NCBI GenBank assembly: GCA_027066695.1
Contig: JAMONE010000204.1
Coordinates: 1-7,015 of the forward strand
DNA from: Micavibrio sp.
Lineage (GTDB): Bacteria > Pseudomonadota > Alphaproteobacteria > Micavibrionales > Micavibrionaceae
Reading direction: 5' to 3'
DNA: 7,015 nt
The notes below the pieces were generated by a model. The model did not search any database and had not been told where the DNA came from. It saw only the letters and a list, made by a program, of their open reading frames with translations. The position numbers were made by a program, and so were the translations under genes. Each line of letters opens with the position of its first letter. The stretch's first letter is position 1. Shown here one piece after another: positions 6,606 to 7,015 of the stretch.

Positions 6606-7015
6606 TCCATATAGCTGTACGTCCATTAAAATTTGATGATTTTGCAAAATGGCTACCTCTTTGGGATGGAAATAATATGGGCGAGCGTAACCAAGCGGTC
6701 ACAACCGAGACTTGGTCACGTATTACAAATTCGAATAACACACAAGTAAATGGTCTATGCGCCGAAAAAAATGGCAAAATCATTGGCATTGTTCACTATA
6801 TTTTACACCCGACAACGGGGCAAATAAACCCTGTTTGCTATATGCAAGACGTATATGTTGAGCCTGAGCATCGCCGTAAAGGCATAGGTAAACGCCTTGT
6901 TGAAGAAGTTACAAAGATCGCCACCAAGGAGAAATGGGCGCGTATGTATTGGCTTACCCAATCGGATAATGAGAATGCCAAAGCCATGTATGAGAATTTC
7001 GGAATAAAGCTGGAC
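6602..7015 (+). CDS. GNAT-family N-acetyltransferase, partial (cut by window end)
   Basis: GNAT enzymes move an acetyl group from acetyl-CoA to an amine; the substrate here is unknown. The visible 138 residues begin IAVRPLKFDDFAKWLPLWDG and continue through a beta-strand GKIIGIVHYIL (58-68) to the acetyl-CoA motif A, MQDVYVEPEHRRKGIGKRLVEEV (81-103), with Arg91-x-x-Gly94-x-Gly96. MYWLTQSDNENAKAMYENFG (115-134) is the usual end of the fold, so only a few residues are probably missing. The start is TTG at 6602: GGAG at 6591-6594 is seven bases away, an in-frame TAA at 6596-6598 blocks any start further upstream, and the first ATG (6677) would remove the first strand. The TTG overlaps the pheS TGA, so the two genes are probably translationally coupled. 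The context does not show that it acts on PheRS. Confidence 0.9.
   Translation, partial: MIHIAVRPLKFDDFAKWLPLWDGNNMGERNQAVTTETWSRITNSNNTQVNGLCAEKNGKIIGIVHYILHPTTGQINPVCYMQDVYVEPEHRRKGIGKRLVEEVTKIATKEKWARMYWLTQSDNENAKAMYENFGIKLD

Overview
The window looks like a chromosomal housekeeping stretch from an AT-leaning alphaproteobacterium (GC in the low 40s % by eye). PurD ends in a GFCRRDIGWRA block of the kind seen in alphaproteobacteria. PolA carries all three of its activities, and the PheS motifs and the downstream acetyltransferase also fit that class. A complete purD argues against a Rickettsia-type obligate intracellular genome, because those have lost de novo purine synthesis. A free-living or mildly reduced uncultured lineage is the best guess; I cannot name a genus.

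Layout, left to right: a probable last 17 codons of an upstream gene (3-56, +); purD (122-1417, +); a short convergent gap holding an 84-bp imperfect palindrome (1466-1549); an rsuA-like 16S rRNA pseudouridine synthase (1552-2280, -); a 64-bp divergent promoter gap; polA (2345-5155, +); a 343-bp non-coding region (5156-5498) with an AT palindrome, two promoter candidates, three CCCACACAC repeats and a 15-bp stem-loop; pheS (5499-6605, +); and the start of a GNAT acetyltransferase (6602 to the window edge, +) that overlaps the pheS stop codon and begins with TTG.

The genes do not form one pathway. They cover purine synthesis, rRNA modification, DNA repair/replication and tRNA charging. The only clear operon is pheS-GNAT. 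pheS is not preceded here by rpmI-rplT, and it is not followed directly by pheT.

The least ordinary signals are two. First, a compact set of nested inverted repeats sits in frame inside polA, in the linker between the 5'-nuclease and 3'-5' exonuclease domains. It looks like a palindromic element that inserted into a coding gene. Second, the long pheS leader combines repeats, a strong hairpin and a small Phe-containing reading frame. No defence system, CRISPR array, transposase, tRNA or rRNA gene is visible.
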